Part shown: positions 1 through 8,161 of the stretch, piece by piece
Numbering within the stretch: the first letter of the stretch is position 1
How the letters are laid out: each line of letters starts with the position of its first letter
Assembly: GCF_001262635.1 (NCBI RefSeq)
Contig: NZ_JXYH01000040.1
Location: forward strand, 1-36,255
Source of the DNA: Aestuariivita boseongensis
Lineage (GTDB): Bacteria > Pseudomonadota > Alphaproteobacteria > Rhodobacterales > Rhodobacteraceae
Length of the DNA: 36,255 nt
Direction of reading: 5' to 3'
Program-made: the position numbers and the translations under genes
Notes under the pieces: generated by a model
What the model was told of the DNA's origin: nothing
The model's database searches: none
The model's input: only the letters and a program-made list of their open reading frames with translations

Positions 1-180
1 CCCCGCCGCGACCGCGTGCTGCGGCAGGCGCAGGATTGGGGCACGCACAAGCTGGAAGACGCGCTGGTGCTGATCACCGACACCGATCTGCAACTGCGAT
101 CCGCCGGGCAAACCGCACCCGCCATGGCTTTGGCCGAACGCATGCTGATCCGGCTGGCGATGCTGGGGCGCAAGCGTTAG
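1..180 (+). CDS. holA: DNA polymerase III subunit delta, C-terminal end (partial)
   Basis: This open frame enters from the left edge and stops with TAG at 178-180, giving the last 59 residues of a protein. The pattern of a tryptophan-containing helix, then LEDAL, ITDTDLQLRS and a helix rich in Ala/Leu ending in basic residues matches the C-terminal helical domain of the clamp-loader delta subunit HolA, whose last helices carry a TDLxLRS-like motif. Delta opens the beta sliding clamp during replication. The assignment is by motif recall from a short piece; the AAA+ part lies outside the window. The next gene starts 30 bases downstream on the same strand. Confidence 0.7.
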   Translation, partial: PRRDRVLRQAQDWGTHKLEDALVLITDTDLQLRSAGQTAPAMALAERMLIRLAMLGRKR

Positions 181-210
181 AACTCCGCAAAACATCAGAG
201 AGGATTGATC

Positions 211-795
211 ATGTACACAGTCGTCGGTCGCATTCGCAGCCGTGCTTTTCGCGTCATGTGGGCGCTTGAGGAACTGGGCGTGGACTACACCCATGTCGAT
301 TGCGGCCCCCAAAGCGAAGAGGCGCGTCAGTACCACCCGTCGGGCAAGATCCCGGTGATGATGGTGGATGACCAGCCGCTGACCGATTCTGTTGCGATCA
401 TGTCCTATCTGTCAGACAAGCATGGCGGCCTTGGCTATCCCGCCGGCACCGTGGAGCGCGCCCGGCTGGATGCCATGCTGCATTACCTGAACGAGGATCT
501 GGATGCGCCGCTCTGGTTGATTGCACAGCATTCGATGATCCTGCCCGAAGACAAGCGCGTGCCCGAGGTGATCCCGGTGACAAAGGAAATCGTGGGCCGG
601 AACCTCGACGGTCTGGCCAAGCGGATGCAGGGCGAATGGCTGATGGGCGATGACTTCACCATTGCCGATATTCTGGCCGTGCATTGCCTGGGCTGGGCCT
701 TCGGGCTGGAGATCCCGGTGACCGACCCGGATGTCAAAGACTATGGCAAGCGCGCCCGCGCACGGGCTGGCTTCATTCAAGCCGGGAAGCGATAG
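211..795 (+). CDS. Glutathione S-transferase family protein
   Basis: A 194-residue protein with the two-domain layout of cytosolic glutathione S-transferases. Residues 1 to about 75 form the thioredoxin-like half: an early RIRSRAFRVMWALEELG segment, then SGKIPVMMVDD with the cis-Pro that contacts glutathione, then LTDSVAIMSYL. Residues 85-190 are the helical half, with the FTIADI motif near residue 150. The family conjugates or reduces electrophiles using glutathione; the substrate cannot be told. The start is the ATG at 211, with AGAGAGGA seven bases upstream, rather than an in-frame TTG two codons earlier. Its last 23 bases overlap the end of the convergent flavoprotein gene. Confidence 0.88.
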   Translation: MYTVVGRIRSRAFRVMWALEELGVDYTHVDCGPQSEEARQYHPSGKIPVMMVDDQPLTDSVAIMSYLSDKHGGLGYPAGTVERARLDAMLHYLNEDLDAPLWLIAQHSMILPEDKRVPEVIPVTKEIVGRNLDGLAKRMQGEWLMGDDFTIADILAVHCLGWAFGLEIPVTDPDVKDYGKRARARAGFIQAGKR

Positions 796-1945
796 AGCGC
801 CCGACCCAGCGCCCCGTGGCAAAGCAGGCGGTCAGAAGATAACCGCCTGTAGGCGCCTCCCAATCCAGCATCTCGCCCGCGCAATAGATGCCGGGCAGAT
901 CGCGCAGCATCAGCGCATCGTCCAGCGCGGCAAAGGGCACGCCGCCCGCGGTCGAGATTGCGCCGTCCATATCCGCCATGCCCTGATGGGCGACCGGCAC
1001 CGCCTTGATCAACCGCGCCAGCGCCGCAGGATCATCCGGGAAGGGCCGGCCAAATTCGTTCAGCAACCCGGTGCGCACCGGGCCAAGTTTCAGCTTTTTG
1101 CGCAGATGGTTCGACAGGCTCGCCTTTCCACGCGGGGCTGCGAGCCGCTGCGCAACTTCTTCCTCGGACAGATCGGGCAGAAGGTCGATGGTCAGCCCCG
1201 CCCCCTCGCGCACCGCTTTCGAGATGGTGTAGATCCCGCCCCCCTCCAACCCTGTGGCAGAGATCACCGCCTCCCCCCGGCTGATCGATGTCCCGGCGCG
1301 AAACGCCACCGCCTTAATCGGCTGACCCATCAGAGGGGCCATATGGTCTGACCATGCCACGCGCAGCCCCACATTCGCGGGCTGGAACGGGGCCAGTTCA
1401 ATGCCCTTTTCCTGCAGAAACCCGGCCCACACCCCATCAGACCCCAACCGCTGCCAACTGGCCCCACCCAGCGCCAGAACCGTGGCATCCGGGCGCAGCA
1501 GCTGCCGCCCTTCTGGCGTGTCAAAGGCCAGCGCGTCGCCGTCCCAGCCGATCCAGCGCCAGCGGGTGCGGGTCTCGACCCCCATCTCCGCCAGCCGCGC
1601 CAGCCATGCGCGCAAAAGCGGAGAGGCCTTCATCACATCGGGAAACACCCGCCCCGTCGTCCCGGTGAACAGGCTTTGGCCCAACCCCTCGGCCCAGGCC
1701 ATGACTTCCTGCGGTCCAAAGGTCTCAAGCATCGGGCGCAGGGGGTCCGCGCCCTCGTCGTAAGCACTCAGGAAGGGGTCAAACGGCTCGTCCTTCGTCA
1801 GGTTCAGGCCCGACTTCCCGGCCATGAGGAACTTGCGGCCCAAAGACGGTTTCGCATCGACCACAAGCACCTGCAAACCGGCGCGCGCCATTTCCTCGGC
1901 GGCCATCAGACCCGCCGGGCCACCACCGATCACAAGGCAGGTCAT
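773..1945 (-). CDS. TIGR03862-like NAD(P)/FAD-dependent flavoprotein (HI0933 type)
   Basis: A 390-residue flavoprotein. The N-terminus carries the dinucleotide-binding motif IGGGPAGLMAAEEMA, followed by an acidic-ended second strand (VVDA). Near residues 42-50 is AGKSGLNLT, the conserved G-SG-N signature of the HI0933-like family. The C-terminal AGEMLDWEAPTGGYLL closes the FAD site. These features match the TIGR03862 branch of the family found in alphaproteobacteria. The reaction is unknown; the wider family includes proteins once annotated as BaiN dehydrogenases. Its ATG overlaps the stop of the upstream mechanosensitive-channel gene by 4 bases, so the two are probably co-transcribed and translationally coupled. 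Confidence 0.85.
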   Translation of the reverse strand: MTCLVIGGGPAGLMAAEEMARAGLQVLVVDAKPSLGRKFLMAGKSGLNLTKDEPFDPFLSAYDEGADPLRPMLETFGPQEVMAWAEGLGQSLFTGTTGRVFPDVMKASPLLRAWLARLAEMGVETRTRWRWIGWDGDALAFDTPEGRQLLRPDATVLALGGASWQRLGSDGVWAGFLQEKGIELAPFQPANVGLRVAWSDHMAPLMGQPIKAVAFRAGTSISRGEAVISATGLEGGGIYTISKAVREGAGLTIDLLPDLSEEEVAQRLAAPRGKASLSNHLRKKLKLGPVRTGLLNEFGRPFPDDPAALARLIKAVPVAHQGMADMDGAISTAGGVPFAALDDALMLRDLPGIYCAGEMLDWEAPTGGYLLTACFATGRWVGRSIASRLE

Positions 1946-3276
1946 GCGTCGCCCTTGGGCAGCCCGCCTTTGATCTCGACCACGCGCTGCGGATAGGGGA
2001 TTTCGATGTCGTGCTCTTTCAGCGCGTTCCAGATCAGGAACAACACGTCCGAGGTATATTTGTTCGGCCCGTCATCCAGCCCGTTCACCCAAAATTCCAC
2101 AGCAAAATCAATGCCGCTGTCGCCAAACCCGCGCAGCTCGCAATCGGGCGGATAGGGTTCGGACAAAACACCGGGATGGGTCGCCACGGCGGCCTCAACA
2201 ATATCCGGGATCTTGTTGATGTCAGTGTCATAGCTGACGGAAAACGGCGCCTCGTACCGGTTGGCCGATCCCTGGTCGGAATAGTTCACAACCCGCGTGA
2301 TGATGAAGTCTTCGTTGGGCACCACGATCCAGCGGCCATCGAAGCTTTCCAGAATGATCGCGCGAGCGGTCATGCGGACGATGGTGCCGGCCTCCCCGCC
2401 ATCCAGTTCGACATAATCGCCGACCGTCGCCTGCCCTTCCAGAAGCAGAATGATGCCCGAGACATAGTTCGACGCGATCTTCTGCAGGCCAAAGCCCAGC
2501 CCCACGCCAATCGCCCCGGTCAGCACCGCGATAGAGGTGAGCGGGATGCCCATGATGTTCAGAAACACCAGGGCCGCCACCACGAAAATCGCAACTTCCG
2601 CAGCCTTTTCGGCCAGCTGCCGTGTCGCTGGGCGCATATCCTCCTGTCGCTGGATCAGCGAGGCCGACTGATCATTCGACCACCGACCCAGCCAGAAGAT
2701 CACCCCGCCCACCACGACAAAGCGCACCGCGTCCTGCAGATCGAAGGACAGGTTGCCCAGGGGAATGATCACACTGTCAAGCCAGGCCAGGACCGGGTCC
2801 AGAAGCCCGACGGTGTACAGCGCGGCCACCGGGACAAAAACGAAGCGGCCCAGAAACTTGAGGAACGGATCGGTGATGATGTCGCGCACAAAGGCGCGGA
2901 CGGCGATGAACAGGAACACCCGTTTGCCAAAGGCGATCACCGCACCGGATTCAAACATCGACCGGACGACGCTTTCACCGATGGCGGTCAGCCCGAACGC
3001 CAGAAGTGGCAACAGAAGCGGCAGGAATTGGCAGAAGAACGCACGCGCCTTGGAAATAAGGGTGTCCGCGCCTTCCTCGGGCGTCAGCAGCCGGGTCAGG
3101 ACGGGACGCAAACGGCGGGTGATCAGCACCGCCAGAAGCCAGGCCGCGATCAGCAGCGCGAATTGCGACCAGGCGGCTGGGCTTAACAGCCAGTCCTGCG
3201 CCAAGGCCCATCCCTGCAGGGCATAGCCCGCGGCCTGCTGCACAATCTCGGGCTGTGCGCTCAGATCGAATTCCAT
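1942..3276 (-). CDS. Mechanosensitive ion channel protein, MscS family
   Basis: A 444-residue membrane protein. Several hydrophobic segments fill the first 250 residues. The pore helix follows, with the glycine/alanine-rich run TGAIGVGLGFGLQKIASN typical of MscS TM3, and then the beta domain motif (LLLEGQATVGDYVELDG, GTI, IVVPNEDFI). Such channels open under membrane tension and release solutes in osmotic downshock. It is larger than E. coli MscS (286 residues) because of extra N-terminal helices. The start chosen is the ATG at 3276, preceded by AAGAGGG at good spacing; a longer frame from 3342 would run into the divergent HNH gene. It overlaps the flavoprotein gene downstream by 4 bases. Confidence 0.9.
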   Translation of the reverse strand: MEFDLSAQPEIVQQAAGYALQGWALAQDWLLSPAAWSQFALLIAAWLLAVLITRRLRPVLTRLLTPEEGADTLISKARAFFCQFLPLLLPLLAFGLTAIGESVVRSMFESGAVIAFGKRVFLFIAVRAFVRDIITDPFLKFLGRFVFVPVAALYTVGLLDPVLAWLDSVIIPLGNLSFDLQDAVRFVVVGGVIFWLGRWSNDQSASLIQRQEDMRPATRQLAEKAAEVAIFVVAALVFLNIMGIPLTSIAVLTGAIGVGLGFGLQKIASNYVSGIILLLEGQATVGDYVELDGGEAGTIVRMTARAIILESFDGRWIVVPNEDFIITRVVNYSDQGSANRYEAPFSVSYDTDINKIPDIVEAAVATHPGVLSEPYPPDCELRGFGDSGIDFAVEFWVNGLDDGPNKYTSDVLFLIWNALKEHDIEIPYPQRVVEIKGGLPKGDA

Positions 3277-3326
3277 GGCCCGTGCCCTCTTGAAACATGG
3301 CGTATTGGCTGCACGTTCTTGCACCG

Positions 3327-3638
3327 ATGGCCGAGAACACACAAGACACCATGCCGATCTGCCCCCTTTGTGACCGCCCCATCCCGCCGGGCGTGCCGCA
3401 AAGCCTGCATCACCTGATCCCGAAGCTGAAAGGCGGCAAGGGCGGGCCTGTGGTGCTGCTTCACCACATCTGCCACCGTGAGATCCACGCGACCCTGACC
3501 GAGGCGGAACTGGCGCGGTCCTTCAACACGGTCGAGGCGCTGAGGCTGCATCCCCGGCTTGAGAAATTCATCCGCTGGGTGGCCAAACGCCCGCCGGATT
3601 TTCAGTCGAAAATTCCGGGGAAACGTCGGAAACGGTGA
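3327..3638 (+). CDS. HNH endonuclease-like small protein
   Basis: About 103 residues. A CPLCDRPIP knuckle is followed by SLHHLIPKLKGGK, then LLHHICHREIHATL: the paired Cys and the His-His/His residues outline an HNH (beta-beta-alpha metal) fold that binds zinc and a catalytic metal. Small free-standing HNH proteins of this type are common in Rhodobacterales chromosomes; their target is unknown, and a DNA repair or recombination role is only a guess. The start is uncertain: ATG at 3327 and ATG at 3351 are both possible and neither has a clear ribosome binding site. It is divergent from mscS and convergent with the crotonase gene. Confidence 0.75.
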   Translation: MAENTQDTMPICPLCDRPIPPGVPQSLHHLIPKLKGGKGGPVVLLHHICHREIHATLTEAELARSFNTVEALRLHPRLEKFIRWVAKRPPDFQSKIPGKRRKR

Positions 3639-3677
3639 TCAAGCATGACTATAAAGCTCAAGCCGGTCCTGAGTACG

Positions 3678-4289
3678 TTATCCCTGGCACATTGCCTTGA
3701 TGCCGGTCGCAATGTCAGGTCGGGCCGCCAGCGTGTCGGCGGCCAGATCGCGAACCGTATCCATCAGCGCGTCCGGCTCCACGATCCGGTCGATCAGACC
3801 AAAGCGCAGCGCCTCGTCGGCCAGCAGTTTCTGCCCGCCCATCAGCATCAGCTTGGCGCGCGCAGGGCCCACCAGATCGCGCAACCGGCCGGGGTCGGAC
3901 GGTTGCGGCAGAAAGCCCAGCTTCATCACCGGGTAAAAGAACTTGGCCGATGGCACCGCGATGCGCAGATCGCAGGCCAGCGCCATGCCCATCGCGCCAC
4001 CCGCCAGCGTGCCGTTCAGCGCCGCAATGCTCAGCCCCGGCAGTGCCGCGATATTGCCCGACAGGCGTTCCCACACATCCGATGTGGCCAGCCCCGCGCG
4101 CGCCTCGTCCAGATCGGCCCCGGCCGAGAACACCTTGCCCTCGCCCGTCAGGACAAAGACCCGCGCGTCGCGGGCAGCTTCGGCGATATCGGCCAGTTCG
4201 GACAGCATCGCGTGGGTCAGCGAATTGGCCTTGTCGGGCCGGTTGATGCGCGCGACCCACAGATCGCCGTCCTTGGTCAATTCAATCAT
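3678..4289 (-). CDS. Crotonase-fold (enoyl-CoA hydratase/isomerase family) protein lacking the usual catalytic glutamates
   Basis: A 203-residue protein of the crotonase superfamily, shorter than the usual 255-260 residues. The CoA/oxyanion motifs are visible: GKVFSAGADLDE and later LAGGAMGMALACDLRIA. At the two positions where enoyl-CoA hydratase has its catalytic Glu pair (GGGxExA and PExxxG) this protein has Gly (GGAMGMALACD) and Val (YPVMKLG). It is therefore unlikely to be a classical hydratase and may be an isomerase-, hydrolase- or decarboxylase-like member. The start at 4289 overlaps the stop of the upstream dehydrogenase gene by 4 bases (ATGA), so the two form an operon. Long in-frame extension upstream is the reading of the dehydrogenase in another frame. 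Confidence 0.82.
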   Translation of the reverse strand: MIELTKDGDLWVARINRPDKANSLTHAMLSELADIAEAARDARVFVLTGEGKVFSAGADLDEARAGLATSDVWERLSGNIAALPGLSIAALNGTLAGGAMGMALACDLRIAVPSAKFFYPVMKLGFLPQPSDPGRLRDLVGPARAKLMLMGGQKLLADEALRFGLIDRIVEPDALMDTVRDLAADTLAARPDIATGIKAMCQG

Positions 4290-5035
4290 ATCAGACCCAC
4301 CTTCGCGCGGATGCCTTCGTCGCGCAGCGAAATTTCCTCGCCGATATACGCATCGGCTTCGGACCCGCACATCCACAGCAGCGCCTTCGCGGGCCAGTCG
4401 GCCGGGATGTGATCGGACCAGTCCAGCTGACTGACCGGATTGATGCCCGAGGCCTTGATTTCCCGCTGCATCTGCGTGGCCACGGTGCCGGGTGACAGGC
4501 CCATCGCCCGAATGCCGTTTGCGCGTTCCTCCTTGTCGAGGCAGCGCGTCAGCATCGCCGCCCCGGCCTTGGAGGCGCAGTAATGGCTCCACGCCTCGAC
4601 CGGGCCGTGGGCCGCGCCGGAACTGATGGTCAGCACGGTGCCGCCGCCTGCGGCCTTCATCGCGGGCAGGGCCGCGTGCATGCCATAGAAAACACCCTTG
4701 AGGTTGATGTCGATCACATGCCCCCAGGCATCGGGATCGGCCTTGCCCAGATGCGCGATGGGTTCGACCGCGCCTGCGTTGTTGATCAGGATATCAAGAC
4801 CGCCAAAGCCGTTCACACAAGTCTCGACCGCGCGGGCCAGATCGTCATAACGGCTCACATCGCCGGGGATGGCCAGCGCGGCCGATCCGATTTCGGCCAC
4901 CAGATCGCTCAGGCTGTCTGCGCTGCGCGCCATCAGCCCCACCCTGGCCCCTGCCGCGGCGAAGACGCGCGCCGCTTCGGCCCCGATCCCGCGGCTGGCC
5001 CCCGTGATCAGAACCACCTTTCCTTCAACTGACAT
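4286..5035 (-). CDS. Short-chain dehydrogenase/reductase (SDR) family oxidoreductase
   Basis: A 249-residue classical SDR. It has the cofactor motif TGASRGIG near residue 12, a GDVSR segment, the NNAG motif, and the catalytic triad: Ser in LTISSGAAHG, then Tyr-x3-Lys in YCASK. It uses NAD(H) or NADP(H) to interconvert an alcohol and a ketone; the substrate is not readable from the sequence. Coupling with a crotonase-fold gene just downstream suggests a CoA-thioester or fatty-acid-like substrate, but this is inference. The ATG at 5035 has AGGAAGAGGA seven bases upstream. The gene is divergent from the DUF2125 gene. Confidence 0.9.
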   Translation of the reverse strand: MSVEGKVVLITGASRGIGAEAARVFAAAGARVGLMARSADSLSDLVAEIGSAALAIPGDVSRYDDLARAVETCVNGFGGLDILINNAGAVEPIAHLGKADPDAWGHVIDINLKGVFYGMHAALPAMKAAGGGTVLTISSGAAHGPVEAWSHYCASKAGAAMLTRCLDKEERANGIRAMGLSPGTVATQMQREIKASGINPVSQLDWSDHIPADWPAKALLWMCGSEADAYIGEEISLRDEGIRAKVGLI

Positions 5036-5103
5036 CTTGCATCCTCTTCCTGTTCTGGGCGCAGAGGTAATCCGCATCGCACCAAAAGGTCCAGCCTTCG
5101 CCC

Positions 5104-5132
5104 TTGACCTGCCCTGCCGAAGGCAAGACGAT
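5104..5132 (+). promoter_or_regulatory. Possible sigma-70-like promoter of the DUF2125 gene
   Basis: TTGACC at 5104-5109 and GACGAT at 5127-5132 are separated by 17 bases, 31 bases before the start codon. The -35 is good and the -10 weak, so this is a modest prediction in the divergent intergenic space between the dehydrogenase and the DUF2125 gene. Confidence 0.35.
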
Positions 5133-5162
5133 ACCCCCGAGTCCAACGGAGAGGGTCATCCA

Positions 5163-6686
5163 ATGAGTAAGGGTATCTTACGCGGGTCCACCGCGCTTTT
5201 TTTATGTGCGTTCGCAGCGGGGGCCGCGCAGGCGGATGTCACGGCGCAGGACGTATGGTCGGATTGGAGGGCCTATCTGTCCGGCACCGGATACGAGCTG
5301 ACCGCGACCGAACAGATGTCGGGCGACACGCTGAACGTCAATGACGTGTCGCTGACGATGACCCTGCCGGAAGATGACACCACCGTGGTCATCAACCTGG
5401 GGAATCTGAGCTTTGTCGAAAACGGCGATGGCACCGTCGCTGTCCGGATCCCCGGCACCATGCCGATTACCATTGCGGGTACGGATTCGTCGGGCGATGG
5501 GTTCGAAGCGGATGTGAATGTCACCAATACCGGGTTCAGCATGGTGGCAGCAGGCGATCCGAATGACCTGACCTATAACTATACCGCGGCCACGATGGGG
5601 ATGGAGCTGGCGGATGTGCGCATCAACGGCACCTCTCCGGGCGAGGATTTCGCGAAGGTTGTCTTTGGCATGGCCAATGTGATCGGGACCACCCGTGTGA
5701 CCGGCGAGAGCCTGCGCAGCTATAGCCAGACCGTCAAGGCGGATGACCTGACCTATGACGTGGCGGTGCGCGATCCGGAAGAAGGCGGGTTCCTCACCTG
5801 GGTCGGCGGGTCCGAAGGGATCGAGCTGCAAAGCGTCACCAGCCTGCCCTCCGAGATGGATACCGAGAACATGGCCGCCATGATCGAAGCCGGCTTTGCC
5901 TCGGACGGCGGCTTTGCTTTTGGCGCGGGGTCCAGCACGCTGAACTTCCAGGATGAAAGCGAAAGCTTCAGCTATGAAAGCACGTCCCAAGGCGGTCTGA
6001 TCTCGTTCCAGATCGGGCCGGACGGTATGGGATACAGCATGGAACAGGCGACGGTCTCGATCAACATGGCGGGGTCGGAAATTCCGCTGCCGGTCTCTCT
6101 GAACTTTGCCGAACTGCTGTTCAACATGGTTGTGCCGGTCATGGCGTCGGACGAGTCGCAGGACTTCAAGCTGGTCCTGTCGATGTCGGATTTCACCATT
6201 TCGGACCTGATCTGGGGTATCTTCGACCCCACCGGCCAGTTGCCGCGCGACCCGGCCACGCTGGTGGTCGCGCTGACCGGGCAGGCCAAGCTGCTGGCCA
6301 ACATCATGGACCCGCAGGTGATGGAAGATCTGGAAGACGGCCCGCCCCCGGGCGAGCTGGAGGCGCTGAATATCGAGGCGCTGGAAGTGACAGCCGCCGG
6401 CGCCAGCCTGACCGGTGACGGGGCATTTACCTTCGACAATACCGACCTGACGACCTTTGACGGCATGCCGCGCCCGACGGGCATTCTGGATCTGCAGCTG
6501 GTGGGCGGGAATGCCCTGCTGGACAAGCTGGTCGCCATGGGCCTTCTGCCCGAGGAACAGGCCGGCGGCGCGCGGATGATGATGGGCCTGTTCGCCCGTC
6601 CCGGCGATGGGCCAGACACGCTGAATTCCACGCTTGAGATCAATGACCAGGGCCACATCCTGGCCAATGGGCAACGCATTCAGTAA
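5163..6686 (+). CDS. Secreted DUF2125 domain-containing protein
   Basis: A 507-residue protein starting at the ATG at 5163, with GGAGAGGG nine bases upstream. It has a Sec signal peptide (STALFLCAFAAGAAQA, cleavage likely before DVTAQD). The rest is a long, acidic, beta-rich sequence with repeated patterns of short strands separated by Gly/Asp/Ser turns, consistent with the alphaproteobacterial DUF2125 family of presumed periplasmic proteins. The function of that family is not established. The protein has essentially no Cys and no membrane segment after the signal. The gene stands alone between a divergent SDR gene and a strong terminator. Confidence 0.78.
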   Translation: MSKGILRGSTALFLCAFAAGAAQADVTAQDVWSDWRAYLSGTGYELTATEQMSGDTLNVNDVSLTMTLPEDDTTVVINLGNLSFVENGDGTVAVRIPGTMPITIAGTDSSGDGFEADVNVTNTGFSMVAAGDPNDLTYNYTAATMGMELADVRINGTSPGEDFAKVVFGMANVIGTTRVTGESLRSYSQTVKADDLTYDVAVRDPEEGGFLTWVGGSEGIELQSVTSLPSEMDTENMAAMIEAGFASDGGFAFGAGSSTLNFQDESESFSYESTSQGGLISFQIGPDGMGYSMEQATVSINMAGSEIPLPVSLNFAELLFNMVVPVMASDESQDFKLVLSMSDFTISDLIWGIFDPTGQLPRDPATLVVALTGQAKLLANIMDPQVMEDLEDGPPPGELEALNIEALEVTAAGASLTGDGAFTFDNTDLTTFDGMPRPTGILDLQLVGGNALLDKLVAMGLLPEEQAGGARMMMGLFARPGDGPDTLNSTLEINDQGHILANGQRIQ

Positions 6687-6707
6687 CCGCTGATGTGTCT
6701 GATTACC

Positions 6708-6741
6708 GGGCCGTCCCGCGCGGGCGGCCCAGTTCTTTTTT
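6708..6741 (+). terminator. Rho-independent terminator after the DUF2125 gene
   Basis: GGGCCG at 6708-6713 pairs with CGGCCC at 6725-6730. The intervening bases can extend the hairpin, as CCCGCGCGGG is itself self-complementary. A T-rich tail (TTCTTTTTT) follows at 6733-6741. It lies 21 bases after the DUF2125 stop and separates it from the pmbA cluster. Confidence 0.8.
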
Positions 6742-6814
6742 GGAAGGGCCGGTCTTGCACGGGGCTGCGGGCAGGGCTACCTCCCGATGAACGCTGAATA
6801 CACCGGAGAGACGC

Positions 6815-8161
6815 ATGACGCACCGCCTGCCTGACATCACCCAAGCGCTGCTGGAGGCCGCGCGCAAGGCCGGGGCGGATGCAGCCGATGCGATAGCGGT
6901 TCAGGATACGTCGGTGCATATCGACGTGCGCGAAGGCAAGCTGGAACAGGCCGAAAGGTCCGAAGGGGTGGATATCGGTTTGCGGGTCTTCGTGGGCCAG
7001 CGGCAGGCCAATGTGTCATCCTCGGATGTCAGCGCGGCCACGCTGCAGACCATGGCGGAACGCGCGGTGGCCATGGCCCGCGAGGCGCCGGAGGATCCCT
7101 ATCTGGGCCTGGCCGATCCCGACCAGCTGGCGCGCGACTGGGACATTGCCGCGCTTGAGCTTTTCGACCCCAGCGCGGAGCCCGATCCCGAAGCGCTGCA
7201 GGCCGACGCCCTTGCGGCCGAGGCGGCGGCGGGCGCGGTCAAGGGCGTCACCCAGGTGCAATCGGCCAGCGCCGCCTATGGCGCAAGCGAGGTTCATTTG
7301 GCCGCCACGAACGGGTTTTCCGGGGGCTATCAGCGCAGCAGCCGGTCGACATCCTGCGTGGCCATTTCCGGCACCGGCACGGGGATGGAGCGGGATTACG
7401 ACGGCGACATGCGCATCTTCCAGGCCGATCTGCGTGATGCGTCCGAAATCGGGCGGATCGCAGGTGAACGGGCGGTGGAACGGCAAGGCGCGCGCAAGCC
7501 CAAGACCGGCACCTATACGGTGCTGTTTGATGAACGCATCTCCTCCAGCCTTGTAGGGCATGTGCTGGCGGCCATCAACGGAAGTGCCATTGCCCGCGGA
7601 TCATCCTGGCTGCGCGACGCGATGGGCGAGCAGGTGCTGCCCAAGGGGCTGAGCCTGACCGAAGACCCCCATCGCCCGCGCGTCACCGGATCACGGCCGT
7701 TCGATGCCGAAGGGCTGCCCACTGCGAAACGTCTGATCATCGCCGATGGCGTGTTGCAGGGCTGGACGCTGGATCTGGCCACGGCGCGCAAGCTGGGGCT
7801 GAGCTCTACCGGGAACGCGGCGCGGTCGACCTCTGGCCCGCCCTCGCCCAGCCCGTGGAATATCGAACTGACGCAAGGCTCCTCCAGCCAGGACGACCTG
7901 ATCCGCGACATGGGCACGGGGCTGCTGGTGACGTCGATGATCGGGGCGACGATCAACCCGACGACAGGGGATTATTCGCGCGGCGCCTCGGGTTTCTGGG
8001 TCGAGAACGGGCAGATCGCTTACCCGGTGAACGAATGCACCATCGCGGGCAATCTGCGCGATATGATGGGCCGTATCATCCCGGCCAATGACGCGCGGCC
8101 CTACCTGTCGCGCGTGGTGCCGTCGCTGATGATCGAAGGGATGACCCTTGCCGGCGCATGA
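6815..8161 (+). CDS. pmbA: TldD/PmbA family metalloprotease subunit (TldE-like)
   Basis: A 448-residue protein matching PmbA/TldE. The N-terminal domain contains VHIDVREGKLEQAERSE and GLRVFVGQRQA. The middle contains GFSGGYQRSS and the SSLVGHVLAAINGSA segment. The C-terminal domain contains STGNAARS, TGLLVTSMIGATINPTTGDYSRGASGFW and the terminal NLRDMM region. TldD and TldE form a cytoplasmic protease that degrades or matures small unfolded peptides; the metal-binding HExxxH motif sits in TldD, and PmbA lacks it, as seen here. The ATG at 6815 has GGAGAG six bases upstream. The gene opens a five-gene rightward cluster and overlaps the next gene by 14 bases. Confidence 0.92.
   Translation: MTHRLPDITQALLEAARKAGADAADAIAVQDTSVHIDVREGKLEQAERSEGVDIGLRVFVGQRQANVSSSDVSAATLQTMAERAVAMAREAPEDPYLGLADPDQLARDWDIAALELFDPSAEPDPEALQADALAAEAAAGAVKGVTQVQSASAAYGASEVHLAATNGFSGGYQRSSRSTSCVAISGTGTGMERDYDGDMRIFQADLRDASEIGRIAGERAVERQGARKPKTGTYTVLFDERISSSLVGHVLAAINGSAIARGSSWLRDAMGEQVLPKGLSLTEDPHRPRVTGSRPFDAEGLPTAKRLIIADGVLQGWTLDLATARKLGLSSTGNAARSTSGPPSPSPWNIELTQGSSSQDDLIRDMGTGLLVTSMIGATINPTTGDYSRGASGFWVENGQIAYPVNECTIAGNLRDMMGRIIPANDARPYLSRVVPSLMIEGMTLAGA

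Noticed and set aside
2011-3186. A 391-codon plus-strand frame
   Set aside because: Antisense shadow of the MscS-family gene; composition rich in Arg, His and Gln, no domain, no start signal.
5202-6674. A 490-codon open frame on the minus strand
   Set aside because: It lies wholly within the DUF2125 gene, and its translation is the His/Arg/Gln-rich type produced by reading a high-GC gene backwards. The plus-strand gene has a signal peptide, a ribosome binding site and a terminator.
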